Shown here: positions 17,195 through 25,598 of the stretch, one piece after another
Layout of the letters: every line of letters begins with the position of its first letter
Position numbering within the stretch: the stretch's first letter is position 1
From: Desulfosporosinus lacus DSM 15449
GTDB taxonomy: Bacteria; Bacillota; Desulfitobacteriia; Desulfitobacteriales; Desulfitobacteriaceae
Assembly (NCBI RefSeq): GCF_900129935.1
Contig: NZ_FQXJ01000034.1
Coordinates: 1-34,352, forward strand
DNA: 34,352 nt
Direction: 5' to 3'
Made by a program: the position numbers and the translations under genes
Notes under the pieces: model-generated
What the model was told of the DNA's origin: nothing
Seen by the model: the letters and a program-made list of their open reading frames with translations, nothing else
The model's database searches: none

Positions 17195-17772
17195 TTACTT
17201 ACACCTCCTAACCCTAGAAAGTTTGCAATGATCAGTTTTCCTTTCGGCGTCAGTATAGACTCCGGATGAAACTGAACCCCATACACCTCATAATCCCGAT
17301 GTTTCACGCCCATAATTTCCCCGCTTTGATCCTCGGCAATCACCAGCAGTTCATCGGGAATGCCTTGTTTTTCAGCAATCAATGAGTGATATCTGGCTGC
17401 TTCGATGATCGGCGGCAACCCTTTAAAAATCTCATTGCCGTTAGCAATATGGATACTGCTCTTTTTACCATGCATCATTTTTTTAGCATGAACTATTTTT
17501 GCCCCGTAAGCCTCACAGATCGCTTGATGTCCAAGACAGACCCCCAAGATTGGGGTTGATTCTTTGAGCTTTAAAATAGTCTGCTCACAAACTCCGGCAT
17601 CGGCAGGAAACCCCGGTCCCGGAGAAATAACAATATGAGTCGGTTGCAGAGCTTCAATTTCCGAAACACTCAACTCGTCATTGCGTATCACTTTAATATC
17701 ATCGTTTATTTCTCCAATGAGTTGATAAAGATTATAGGAGAAGCTGTCATAGTTGTCGATCAGTAAAATCAT
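17191..17772 (-). CDS. trpG: Anthranilate synthase component II, glutamine amidotransferase
   Basis: 193 residues, a class I glutamine amidotransferase that supplies ammonia to TrpE. Seen: LIDNYDSFSYN at the N-terminus, PGPG oxyanion segment at about 51-54, catalytic Cys79 in GVCLGHQ, and the His-Glu pair in VQFHPES near the C-terminus. Its ATG shares one base with the trpE stop (TAATG), and AGGAGGTG within trpE is its ribosome site. In many Firmicutes this subunit also serves p-aminobenzoate synthase; no pab genes are seen here. Confidence 0.95.
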   Translation of the reverse strand: MILLIDNYDSFSYNLYQLIGEINDDIKVIRNDELSVSEIEALQPTHIVISPGPGFPADAGVCEQTILKLKESTPILGVCLGHQAICEAYGAKIVHAKKMMHGKKSSIHIANGNEIFKGLPPIIEAARYHSLIAEKQGIPDELLVIAEDQSGEIMGVKHRDYEVYGVQFHPESILTPKGKLIIANFLGLGGVSK

Positions 17773-19238
17773 TAGTCCATCACCTCCTGAGAAAGCATCA
17801 AGGCACGTATGACTGCCATCGCCTTATTTTCACACTCCAGGTATTCACTTTCAGGAACACTGTCAGCAACAATACCCGCCCCTGCCTGAACATATACGTT
17901 ATCATCCTTTTTGACGGCCATTCTAATGGCGATACAAGTGTCCATATTCCCAGAGAAATCGATATACCCAACTGCACCGCCATAGATTCCTCTACGAGCA
18001 TTCTCCAAATCATCGATTATTTCACAAGCACGGATCTTTGGTGCTCCTGAAAGAGTCCCCGCCGGCAATACTGACATAATCGCATCCAAGGCATCTTTAT
18101 CCTCTCTTATCTCACTGTTCACCTCTGAAGCAATGTGCATCACATGGGAAAAACGTAAAACTTTAAGATAATCTTTCACTTTCACACTGCCAAATTTACT
18201 GATCCTGCCCAGGTCATTTCTTCCCAGGTCTACCAGCATGTTATGTTCGCTCAGCTCTTTTTCATCCTGCATTAATTCCTCCTCGATCTGCTTATCCTCT
18301 GCGTCCGTAGTTCCTCTCGGCCTGGTCCCGGCAAGCGGGAAGGTTGCTAATCTGCCATTTTGCAACTTTACCAGAGTTTCAGGTGATGTCCCTGCGATCT
18401 CAACATCTTTGGTCTTTATAAAGAACATGTACGGCGAAGGATTTGTCGTCCTTAAAACCCGGTAAGTGTCCATCAAACTGCCTTCCATTTTAGCTGTAAA
18501 ACGCCTCGATAGTACCACTTGAAAAATATCCCCATTGAAGATATGTTCCTTTGCCTTTCTGACCATTTCTTCATATTTGCTTTTTGAAATGTCCGACTGA
18601 ATCTCAGACTTTAAGACGGGCTTGCTAACTGCCTCCGAAATGTTCTGCTTTATTAACTTAATGATATTGTCGATTTCAAAGCTGGCTTTCCGGTAGCCTT
18701 CTTCTAAGGCTTCAGTTTTTACATTGATAATGATAATGATCTTTTGTTTTAAGTGATCATAGGCAATCACCTTGTCGAAAAGCATCAATTCCATATCATT
18801 AAAGTTATCGATGTCTATGCTTTTTGGTTGAAGTGTCTTTTCGAAATATTTGATGAAATCGTAAGCAAAATAGCCGACAAATCCTCCTGTGAAGGGAGGG
18901 AGAAAATCAAAATGGGGGGTTTTATACTGAGACAAAATTTCTCTGACCACCGCTGTTGGATTTTGCCCCTCAAGCTTAAAAAGCGTACCATTATTGATCT
19001 CAATTCTGTTATCCTTACAAGTCACCTGGGTGACGGGATCAAACCCTAAAAACGAGTATCTGCCCCAAGCCTCGCCACCCTCCACACTTTCCAGAAGATA
19101 ATATCGGTGGCTGATAGAATCAATGGCTTTCAGTAAGGCTATAGGAGTTTTAATATCTGCGTAAATCTCTCTGCTAACGGGTAGTATCGTATACCCTTGG
19201 GCAATCTTTTTTGCATCATCTAAGCTTGGTCTTAACAA
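17772..19238 (-). CDS. trpE: Anthranilate synthase component I
   Basis: 488 residues from a TTG at 19238. This start gives MLRPSLDDAKKIAQGY, typical for TrpE, and sits 8 bases after AAGGAG; the GTG at 19247 would overlap that ribosome site. The N-terminal feedback domain includes LLESVEGGEAWGRYSFLGFDP (the LLES tryptophan-binding element) and the chorismate-binding domain includes GDIFQVVLSRRF, PSPYMFFIK, GTSPETLVKL, AGTRPRGTT, LVDLGRNDLGR, VLPAGTLSGAPKIRA and YGGAVGYIDF. It makes anthranilate from chorismate with TrpG. Expression is gated by the T-box leader directly upstream. Confidence 0.96.
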   Translation of the reverse strand: MLRPSLDDAKKIAQGYTILPVSREIYADIKTPIALLKAIDSISHRYYLLESVEGGEAWGRYSFLGFDPVTQVTCKDNRIEINNGTLFKLEGQNPTAVVREILSQYKTPHFDFLPPFTGGFVGYFAYDFIKYFEKTLQPKSIDIDNFNDMELMLFDKVIAYDHLKQKIIIIINVKTEALEEGYRKASFEIDNIIKLIKQNISEAVSKPVLKSEIQSDISKSKYEEMVRKAKEHIFNGDIFQVVLSRRFTAKMEGSLMDTYRVLRTTNPSPYMFFIKTKDVEIAGTSPETLVKLQNGRLATFPLAGTRPRGTTDAEDKQIEEELMQDEKELSEHNMLVDLGRNDLGRISKFGSVKVKDYLKVLRFSHVMHIASEVNSEIREDKDALDAIMSVLPAGTLSGAPKIRACEIIDDLENARRGIYGGAVGYIDFSGNMDTCIAIRMAVKKDDNVYVQAGAGIVADSVPESEYLECENKAMAVIRALMLSQEVMD

Positions 19239-19256
19239 ATGATTCACTCCTTTCTT

Positions 19257-19370
19257 TTAGTGGCAGGCGATGGTCGCCATTGTTGCACTCATGCTTCCAG
19301 ACGAAGACACTGTCTTCGCACGTATTAGCCCTACTTGCAGTATGCAACGAAAATTATTTTTCTGGGCAGT
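19257..19370 (-). promoter_or_regulatory. Post-terminator trpE leader with hairpins and a possible 11-residue ORF
   Basis: Between the T-box terminator and trpE lie about 130 bases. CGAAGACA-C-TGTCTTCG (19302-19318) is a near-perfect palindrome, and GGCGA-CCA-TCGCC (about 19267-19279) a small hairpin. A short frame, MSATMATIACH (19257-19292), ends just before the trpE ribosome site, with only a weak GGA as its own. A role is not established. Confidence 0.3.
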
Positions 19371-19660
19371 AAAAAAAGCACTCGCCCGTTGACATTATTG
19401 TCAAGGACGAGTGCTTAATTCACTCGCGGTACCACCTTGCTTTGCAGAATTTTTATTCCTGCACTCTCATAAGAATACCAACATATTCCCCACAAGTTAA
19501 CGTTTGTGTTACGTCGCAGGATACTCCGGTAAAACCCGTTTCATTGCGCCCTCAACGGTCCATTTGCTATACTGCGTTCTGCAGGGTTTCCAGCTCCCCC
19601 CGCTCTCTGTAAGTGCACGTTATAACGTTATCTCCGCTTCATCGGTTTATTCACTATATG
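19371..19660 (-). ncRNA. T-box riboswitch of the trp operon, tRNA-Trp specifier UGG
   Basis: The minus strand has the canonical T-box sequence GGTGGTACCGCG (19425-19436), a stem I with AGAGAGCG and a downstream loop with UGG (19560-19562) followed by A, just before a CGTT that can pair with an upstream AACG. The terminator AAGCACTCGTCC...GGGCGAGTGCTT with seven Ts is at 19371-19416. Uncharged tRNA-Trp would stabilise the antiterminator and allow trpEGDCF expression. No terminator was seen between aroF and this leader. Confidence 0.93.
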
Positions 19661-19675
19661 CATTTTTAGAACGGT

Positions 19676-20692
19676 TTAGTTATTGATTTTGCCTTCAAAA
19701 GATAATCTCCGCTTCAAATCATCCATAAGAGCTGAGAACTGGGGCAGATCCAGTGATTGAGCACCATCACTCAAAGCCTCTGCAGGGTTATTATGGGTCT
19801 CAATCATCAGACCATCTGCTCCAACCGCAATGGCAGCCTTGGATAAAGGAGCAACTAAACTGCGGATTCCGGCAGCATGGCTCGGATCTACAATCACTGG
19901 CAGATGTGATTTCTGTTTTAATAATGGAACAGCCGAAAGATCCAACGTATTTCTTGTCATAGTTTCAAAAGTACGAATTCCTCTTTCACATAATATGATC
20001 TGCGTGTTTCCTTCAGACATAATATATTCTGCACTCATTAAAAACTCTTCAATGGTATTACATAAACCTCTTTTTAGAAGAATCGGTTTTTTGCATCGTC
20101 CAACTTCCCTGAGCAGATCAAAATTTTGCATGTTGCGTGCACCGATTTGAATTACATCAACTTCCTCAAAGAGGGGCAACTGGGTTTGATTCATAATCTC
20201 AGTAACAATTGGTAACCCAGTTTCTTGCTTAGCGGAAAGAAGAAATTTTATACCCATGTCCTGCAGTCCTTGGAATGCGTAAGGTGAAGTGCGCGGTTTA
20301 AATGCACCTCCTCGCAGCAAAGTTGCACCACTGGCCTTGACAGATTTGGCGATTTGAACAACTTGCTCCTCACTCTCTACTGAGCAGGGACCAGAAATCA
20401 CTTGAAAAAAGCCCTCTCCTATGGTTATATCTCCTACTTTAACAAGAGTATCATCCGGATGGACTGTTCGATTAACAGCTTTATAAGGCTCAGTCACACG
20501 CTTACCGTATTCTACAATTTCGTTTGTTTGAACGATAAAGTCAACATCGATTTTTGCCGTGTTTCCAATCAGGCAGACTACAGTATGCTCAGTTCCCGTG
20601 CTTATAAAGGTGGAATATCCTTCAGCTTCAATCCTCTGAACAAATTGGCTGATCTTTTCCTGCGAAACATTCTGCTTTAGTACAAAGACCAT
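19676..20692 (-). CDS. aroF: 3-deoxy-7-phosphoheptulonate (DAHP) synthase, type I beta with N-terminal regulatory domain
   Basis: 338 residues. It condenses phosphoenolpyruvate and erythrose-4-phosphate, the first shikimate step. The first ~70 residues (MVFVLKQNVSQEKISQFVQRIEAEG) form the ferredoxin-like domain of the Thermotoga-type, feedback-regulated enzymes. The barrel shows GPCSVESEEQ, LRGGAFKPRTSPYAFQGL, IQIGARNMQNFDLLREVG, PILLKRGLCNTIEEFL, ILCERGIRTFE and VIVDPSHAAG with metal ligands Cys, His, Glu and Asp. AGAGGTG precedes the ATG. It has its own T-box leader and is directly followed by the trp T-box. Confidence 0.96.
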   Translation of the reverse strand: MVFVLKQNVSQEKISQFVQRIEAEGYSTFISTGTEHTVVCLIGNTAKIDVDFIVQTNEIVEYGKRVTEPYKAVNRTVHPDDTLVKVGDITIGEGFFQVISGPCSVESEEQVVQIAKSVKASGATLLRGGAFKPRTSPYAFQGLQDMGIKFLLSAKQETGLPIVTEIMNQTQLPLFEEVDVIQIGARNMQNFDLLREVGRCKKPILLKRGLCNTIEEFLMSAEYIMSEGNTQIILCERGIRTFETMTRNTLDLSAVPLLKQKSHLPVIVDPSHAAGIRSLVAPLSKAAIAVGADGLMIETHNNPAEALSDGAQSLDLPQFSALMDDLKRRLSFEGKINN

Positions 20693-20715
20693 CTGATATC
20701 ACCTCTTAATACCAT
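20677..20715 (-). CDS. Possible 12-residue leader peptide overlapping the aroF start
   Basis: MVLRGDIRWSLY is encoded from an ATG at 20715, 8 bases after a perfect AAAGGAG (20724-20730). The frame overlaps the beginning of aroF by 16 bases, out of frame. Its ribosome site is better than that of aroF. It may serve translational coupling; Trp and Tyr codons close to its end are noted. No homology is known; coding is an inference. Confidence 0.4.
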   Translation of the reverse strand: MVLRGDIRWSLY

Positions 20716-20756
20716 GATGAGAACTCCTTTCTTAATCTCATTGAGTTTTAGGGTAA

Positions 20757-21035
20757 AATAAAAAAGCTTCTGCCCCTTAAAGGGACAAAAGCTTTTAAAC
20801 TTCTGCGATACCACCCTGATTGACGATTCATAGAATCGCCCACTCATTTTGCATACTATCATATGCACCCCACTGATAACGGACGGGGTTCCCGTCAGCG
20901 TCTACTCCTGCATCGCAGTTTCAAGCTGCCCTCACAAGCCCATTCAGAAAAATCTATGCTGTTGCAATTCCACCGCCTGCAACTCTCTGGATACACCCAA
21001 CTTTTCATACTTCTCTTGTTCAAAGGTTTTGTGTT
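20757..21035 (-). ncRNA. T-box riboswitch of aroF, specifier most likely UGG (Trp)
   Basis: The minus strand has the T-box sequence GGTGGTATCGC (20805-20815), the AGAGAG motif of stem I, and a terminator, AAAAGCTTTTGTCCCTT paired with AAGGGGCAGAAGCTTTT then T-run (20757-20797). In the specifier loop UGG (20940-20942) directly precedes GCUUGU, which pairs with an upstream ACAAG, the same geometry as in the trp leader. UUC (Phe) a few bases upstream is the alternative. A sigma-A promoter lies immediately upstream. Confidence 0.9.
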
Positions 21036-21041
21036 TAGGAA

Positions 21042-21070
21042 ATTGTATCTTGTTAGATTAAATCTGTCAA
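21042..21070 (-). promoter_or_regulatory. Sigma-A promoter for the aroF (and probably trp) transcript
   Basis: TTGACA (21065-21070) and TACAAT (21042-21047) on the minus strand are separated by exactly 17 bases. It starts the T-box leader around 21035. No comparable promoter was found between aroF and trpE, so this may drive both. Confidence 0.8.
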
Positions 21071-21262
21071 TAGGGATTGATACTTTATTCTATCACTAAA
21101 TGATTCTTAATGATCACAATCAATAGTTATTGACGCACGAAAATCTACCTTATTTTTACACAAGGTTCACAATATACCATATAGCGGTACATAAAGTATA
21201 TTATCCAGAAAACATGTACACAGTATACATGGTCAATAGTCGAACATTTTTTATCTTTAGTA

Positions 21263-21291
21263 TTGAACAACTGTCTTACAAGGATTATGAT
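21263..21291 (+). promoter_or_regulatory. Sigma-A promoter of ilvE
   Basis: TTGAAC (21263-21268) and TATGAT (21286-21291) are 17 bases apart, predicting a start near 21298 and a short leader of about 30 bases. This excludes longer ilvE reading frames beginning upstream. A CATGTA / TACATG dyad around 21213-21231 lies about 35 bases upstream and might be a regulator site. Confidence 0.7.
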
Positions 21292-21328
21292 TTATAAGAT
21301 ACCTAAAAGAGTTTTGGAGGCAATTGTT

Positions 21329-22399
21329 ATGACGGATATTATCGTAAATAAAGTAGACAAACCAGGAGTATTACCCACTGATGACAAACTTGGTTTCGGA
21401 AAAATTTTTACAGACCATATGTTTGTCATGGATTATGAGACCGGCAAAGGATGGCATTCTCCACGGATCATTCCCTATGGTGAGTTTGCCTTCGTTCCTG
21501 CAACCATTGTCTTTCATTATGGGCAAGCAATTTTTGAAGGGATGAAAGCCTTTAGAGCCGCAAACAATCAGATCGCAGTATTTAGAACAAAGCAATATCT
21601 AAATCGCTTCAATCGATCAGCTGGTCATCTTTGCATACCCCCAATTGACGTTGAGGAAGTTCAAGCGGGCTTGTTTAAGCTATTGGAATTAGAAAAAGAC
21701 TGGATCCCCGGCACACTGGGCACCTCGCTCTATATAAGACCATTCATCATTTCTACCGATGGCTACATTGGGGTCAAGGTAGCCAGTACTTATAAACTGT
21801 TTATTATTCTTTCTCCTGTTGGAGCCTATTATGATAATGGTTTTAATCCGGTAAGCATCAAAGTAGAAGATAAGTACGTTCGCGCTACTAAAGGCGGACT
21901 CGGACAAGCCAAGACTCCAGCCAATTATGCCATGAGCCTATCCGCTCAAGCCGAAGCCCATAAGGAAGGTTTTGACCAAGTCTTATGGTTGGATGCAGTC
22001 CACCGCAAATATGTTGAAGAAGTAGGAACGATGAATATCTTCTTTAAGATTAATGGTGAAATCATCACCCCAGAGCTAAGCGGCAGTATATTAGGCGGAA
22101 TCACTCGTCATACCGTGCTGGAATTAGCCCAAAATTGGGGCTTGAAAGCAACTGAACGTCAGATTTCTATTGAAGAAGTGTATGAAGCCCATGCCAAAGG
22201 AGAGCTTGAAGAGGTATTCGGCACTGGTACAGCTGCAGTCATATCCCCTGTCGGTGAGCTTTCTTGGAAAGGGCAAAAAATCAAGATCAACAATAATCAA
22301 ACCGGTGAATTCTCGAAAAAACTATTTGACTTTGTCACAGGAGTTCAGTATGGCAGCGTCCCTGATGAATTCAATTGGATGGACAAGGTTAACAACTAG
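21329..22399 (+). CDS. ilvE: Branched-chain amino acid aminotransferase
   Basis: 356 residues, a class IV PLP-dependent aminotransferase that interconverts branched-chain amino acids and 2-oxo acids with glutamate. Seen: HYGQAIFEGMKAFR near the N-terminus, SLYIRPFIISTDGYIGV, the PLP-lysine segment GGLGQAKTPANYAMSL, YVEEVGTMNIFFKI, SGSILGGITRHTVLELA and FGTGTAAVISPVG. This is the long BCAT form. The ATG at 21329 follows TGGAGG; frames extending upstream overlap the promoter. Divergent from the aroF-trp unit, and followed by its own terminator. Confidence 0.95.
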   Translation: MTDIIVNKVDKPGVLPTDDKLGFGKIFTDHMFVMDYETGKGWHSPRIIPYGEFAFVPATIVFHYGQAIFEGMKAFRAANNQIAVFRTKQYLNRFNRSAGHLCIPPIDVEEVQAGLFKLLELEKDWIPGTLGTSLYIRPFIISTDGYIGVKVASTYKLFIILSPVGAYYDNGFNPVSIKVEDKYVRATKGGLGQAKTPANYAMSLSAQAEAHKEGFDQVLWLDAVHRKYVEEVGTMNIFFKINGEIITPELSGSILGGITRHTVLELAQNWGLKATERQISIEEVYEAHAKGELEEVFGTGTAAVISPVGELSWKGQKIKINNNQTGEFSKKLFDFVTGVQYGSVPDEFNWMDKVNN

Positions 22400-22430
22400 G
22401 ACGATCTTTGAAGAAAAAGATCTATAACAT

Positions 22431-22475
22431 AAAGGCTTAGGAATGCGGCAAATGAGCACTCCTAAGCCTTTTAAC
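22431..22475 (+). terminator. Terminator of ilvE
   Basis: AAAGGCTTAGGA (22431-22442) pairs with TCCTAAGCCTTT (22460-22471) around a 17-base loop, followed by TTAACTATTT. It lies 31 bases after the ilvE stop. Confidence 0.8.
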
Positions 22476-22548
22476 TATTTCTCTACTCTGACATAATGAC
22501 TATATTGGTTATGTATTCTATATTAATCATTGTAACTAAGAAGTGGTC

Positions 22549-22581
22549 CCATGGAAGGAAGTCCGACCAACTTCCTTCCAT
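22549..22581. repeat. Perfect hairpin downstream of the glycosidase gene
   Basis: ATGGAAGGAAGT and ACTTCCTTCCAT pair fully around CCGACCA. It sits just past the stop of the minus-strand glycosidase gene but has no T-run on that strand; it may terminate transcription weakly or stabilise the mRNA end. Confidence 0.45.
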
Positions 22582-22612
22582 ACTCACGAAAAACTCTCCT
22601 CACAGCAATGAC

Positions 22613-25477
22613 CTATTGGGATGATCTCTCTCCCAAAAGACTTTTAAATTCATAGGTTATATCATTGCCCATTACCGTCACTTCAAGAAATTTTGCTGAA
22701 GTCGGCTTTTCTGGAGAAAAGTCAGGAATACTAAAACCAGCACAGGAAATATACCGAACTCCCCTATCCAGTTCACTTTGATTTACATTTCCCTGAAACA
22801 AGACCCAAATATTTTTTCCGGTTTTCTCCCGATATTCGGCCAAGGTATCCTTGAGTAAATCGCCTTCTTTGGCATTAATGAAAGTAGCCGGAGCGCCTGA
22901 CATGACGATAAAAGCATTGCTGCCACTCAGGTTGTCTAACTCCTTGAACAACCATAGCCATTGTTCAGGGTCACTTCTCCGAAGTCCACCTTTGCTGATA
23001 TCCAACTGAATGAAGCTACTGTTCTTATAATTATGGGTTTTATATTCAGTCTCAGTAATTAGTGCAGGTTTCTCAATATTTCTGACAGCGGATGGTGCTT
23101 GGCTTCCGGTATAAACCGCCATGTCCATTTTTTTATTTATATACTTTGTCATTTTGTTCAACAGTTGCTCTTCCATAGTGTTATAGCTTTCCTGTCTACT
23201 GCCAAAAACTGAAAACTTAAAACTTTCAGGACCTGACTTAAAATTCGTTCTCCTGTTGGCCTCATCTTGAGGGATTGTATCCTGAGGGGTTTGGCTTTGA
23301 TCTATTTCCGGATGGTTGACCACCTTTGCCGTAAGGTCGTCAAAATAAATCTTCCCCCAGCCCTCAGCAGGATCAAGATTTTGCACATAGAGTCTCACAA
23401 AATTGGTTGGCGTCTGGATCTTTTCCAGGGAAACCTCCATTCTCTTCCAACCTATCCAATCTAGTTTGTCCGCAATTACTAACGGATGTTTTCCCCCTTT
23501 GTCATCTAGGACTTCACCGAGGACCCGGTTTGAACTTTTATGCGTATTGTATACCCAGACGGCTAAGTGGGAAGTGTCAGAATCGAGCTCAAGCCCTGCT
23601 CCAGTGAAAACTAAGGAAGCTTCACTTGAACTTTGCTTCTCATAAAAGTCATAGACTAATTCTCCGGAAGTATTTCCTCCATGAATCTGATCTTTGGAAA
23701 GCTCAAAAGTACCTCGGGCTATCTGCGGGTTGGCTTGGAAGGAGGCCTGGTAGTCTTCAAAGGAATAGATTGTATTGGTAGAATCTGCATAGATCGATAC
23801 AGCAATATAGGAATGAACATCCCCGACACTTGCCTCGATATATCCTGCACCGACTGCAGTGGCCTTAAGAATTCCCTCTTTGAAATCTTCAATTTCTCCG
23901 CTTACTGCCCACTGAACGTCTTCCGGCTGAATTTTCGCTTTGAAGCCCTGTTGGTCGTAGCCTGTTACCTGAAGGGTTTGGCTCTGTCCAAGAGGTATCT
24001 CTAACTTATCTATACTAGGTTTAAGCTTGACGGGAGCACTTAATGAAAGGATATCCAACTCCGCTGTTAATTCTCCGACTTTGGCAATTATCTTACCCTT
24101 GCCTGCAGAAGTGGGCTGAAATTGATTATCCATAAATCTCCCTTCAATTCCGCTCACACTCCATTCTATCTGTTGAGGATTAACCTCTGCCGGATTAGCG
24201 AAACTGTCCACTCCCCTAAGTGTAAATTTTCTCGAACTATGAACAAAAACATTAGAGTCCTCAGTTTCCAAGATCAGCTCAGCTAACGGACCGGAGGGGG
24301 CCTGAGAAAAAACTCCGATACCGTTCGCAACAGAACGCAAAGAACCCTCAGAAGGTATATTGACAATATCCAAGGTGGAAGTTCCCGACTTTCTAGCTGC
24401 CATGGTAGTAGATCCGCCGCCATCAAAAATCAGAGCATTGTAGGCTCCCAATTCCAGCATGAGTTGCGCAGACTCGGTCTGAGTGAGACCGACACTGTTA
24501 TCCTGTCTGCCATCCACCGTGACTAAAATCAGTTGTTTTCCATCCTCTGAGCTTCCGGCCAAGGTTCGAGGGTTCTTATTATTAAAACTGACAGTGTTAA
24601 AAGAAAAGGTCTCGGGAATCTGACCGTCCTTGACCAGCATGGAGGACCCGGTTGCTGACATTTGCAGATTGGACCAGTCCGGGTTGGAAGTAACGGTGAA
24701 TTGTGCTGGATTTCCCGTCCTTAAGCTATCCATAAGTTCGACAGCTTGTTCTCCCCGGGAAATCACAACATAACCTTTGTCAGGCATGGGTGCGGCAGGC
24801 AAAGCTTGCCGAATTTCTATCACCCGTCCTTGGGATACAAGGATTTCCACTAAATCAGGATACTTTTCAGAGGCGCCGAGGGTGGCAGGTCCCCATTTAT
24901 TATCCAACACGGTAATATCATTATATTGCTGACGACTAGGCTGGTTGTACTGAGACACAGCAAATGAAGCATTGTTGTGTCCGGTTAAGGTAAGGGTGTT
25001 TTTCCAGTAGTTAAAGAGTATCTGACCTGCATTATCGAGAGAGAGGGAAGCCATTTCATCATTGTTCTGATTGTACCATCCAGATGTGGCTAAGAGGTCT
25101 CCGGATCGTACAATGGGTCCGTCAGGATATCCGGTGCCTCCATCCATCGGATTGAAGAAACTGGCATTCACGGCAGCAACCGCGCCATTTTCCTCCGCTA
25201 AGGCAAGTATTGTAGAAAGTTGATCCGTGGTCTGGTTATTAGCCAAGGTATCTATTTTGATATTAGGATTTGTGGTATCAATACGTAAAACTTTGATATT
25301 TAACCAACCGTCTGCTGTAAACCGTGAAATATGTTCTAAAGTTGCTCCATCAGTGATGGTATGTTGGGAACTAGTCTGATAGAGAGTCTTCGGTTGGGCT
25401 GCCACTGTACTGGAGATGGTTGTGACAACGAATAATGTTGCCAGTAAGATTACAAGTAGTTTTTTTAAATAAGTCAT
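22613..25477 (-). CDS. Secreted phosphodiester glycosidase with Ig-like repeats and degenerate metallophosphoesterase-like tail
   Basis: 954 residues. Signal peptide 1-27 (ending in a VAA site). The NAGPA-type phosphodiester glycosidase domain is at about 45-395, with VNASFFNP (103-110), VDGRQ (321-325) and the signature FDGGGSTTM (351-359). Two Ig-like (Big-2-like) domains follow at about 400-565, then a beta-sandwich with carbohydrate-binding character (about 570-715), then ~215 residues laid out like a calcineurin-type phosphoesterase but lacking the metal-ligand motifs. It probably acts on cell-surface phosphoglycans; the substrate is not known. AAGGAGG precedes the ATG. Monocistronic or followed by nothing: a hairpin lies at its end. 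Confidence 0.85.
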   Translation of the reverse strand: MTYLKKLLVILLATLFVVTTISSTVAAQPKTLYQTSSQHTITDGATLEHISRFTADGWLNIKVLRIDTTNPNIKIDTLANNQTTDQLSTILALAEENGAVAAVNASFFNPMDGGTGYPDGPIVRSGDLLATSGWYNQNNDEMASLSLDNAGQILFNYWKNTLTLTGHNNASFAVSQYNQPSRQQYNDITVLDNKWGPATLGASEKYPDLVEILVSQGRVIEIRQALPAAPMPDKGYVVISRGEQAVELMDSLRTGNPAQFTVTSNPDWSNLQMSATGSSMLVKDGQIPETFSFNTVSFNNKNPRTLAGSSEDGKQLILVTVDGRQDNSVGLTQTESAQLMLELGAYNALIFDGGGSTTMAARKSGTSTLDIVNIPSEGSLRSVANGIGVFSQAPSGPLAELILETEDSNVFVHSSRKFTLRGVDSFANPAEVNPQQIEWSVSGIEGRFMDNQFQPTSAGKGKIIAKVGELTAELDILSLSAPVKLKPSIDKLEIPLGQSQTLQVTGYDQQGFKAKIQPEDVQWAVSGEIEDFKEGILKATAVGAGYIEASVGDVHSYIAVSIYADSTNTIYSFEDYQASFQANPQIARGTFELSKDQIHGGNTSGELVYDFYEKQSSSEASLVFTGAGLELDSDTSHLAVWVYNTHKSSNRVLGEVLDDKGGKHPLVIADKLDWIGWKRMEVSLEKIQTPTNFVRLYVQNLDPAEGWGKIYFDDLTAKVVNHPEIDQSQTPQDTIPQDEANRRTNFKSGPESFKFSVFGSRQESYNTMEEQLLNKMTKYINKKMDMAVYTGSQAPSAVRNIEKPALITETEYKTHNYKNSSFIQLDISKGGLRRSDPEQWLWLFKELDNLSGSNAFIVMSGAPATFINAKEGDLLKDTLAEYREKTGKNIWVLFQGNVNQSELDRGVRYISCAGFSIPDFSPEKPTSAKFLEVTVMGNDITYEFKSLLGERSSQ

Positions 25478-25598
25478 TACGTTCCTCCTTGTTTACTTTT
25501 TCACAATAGGCTCGGCTTCTGATCAGGTAATTAATCAAAGCACAGCCAATGGCATCCTACCTATTATCTCCGGGACATTTTCTTACTTATGAAATCCA

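Noticed and set aside
19630-19716. ATCTCCGCTTCA repeated 75 bp apart at the aroF end and trp leader start
   Set aside because: A single 12-mer repeat, one copy constrained by aroF coding and one by stem I; likely coincidence.
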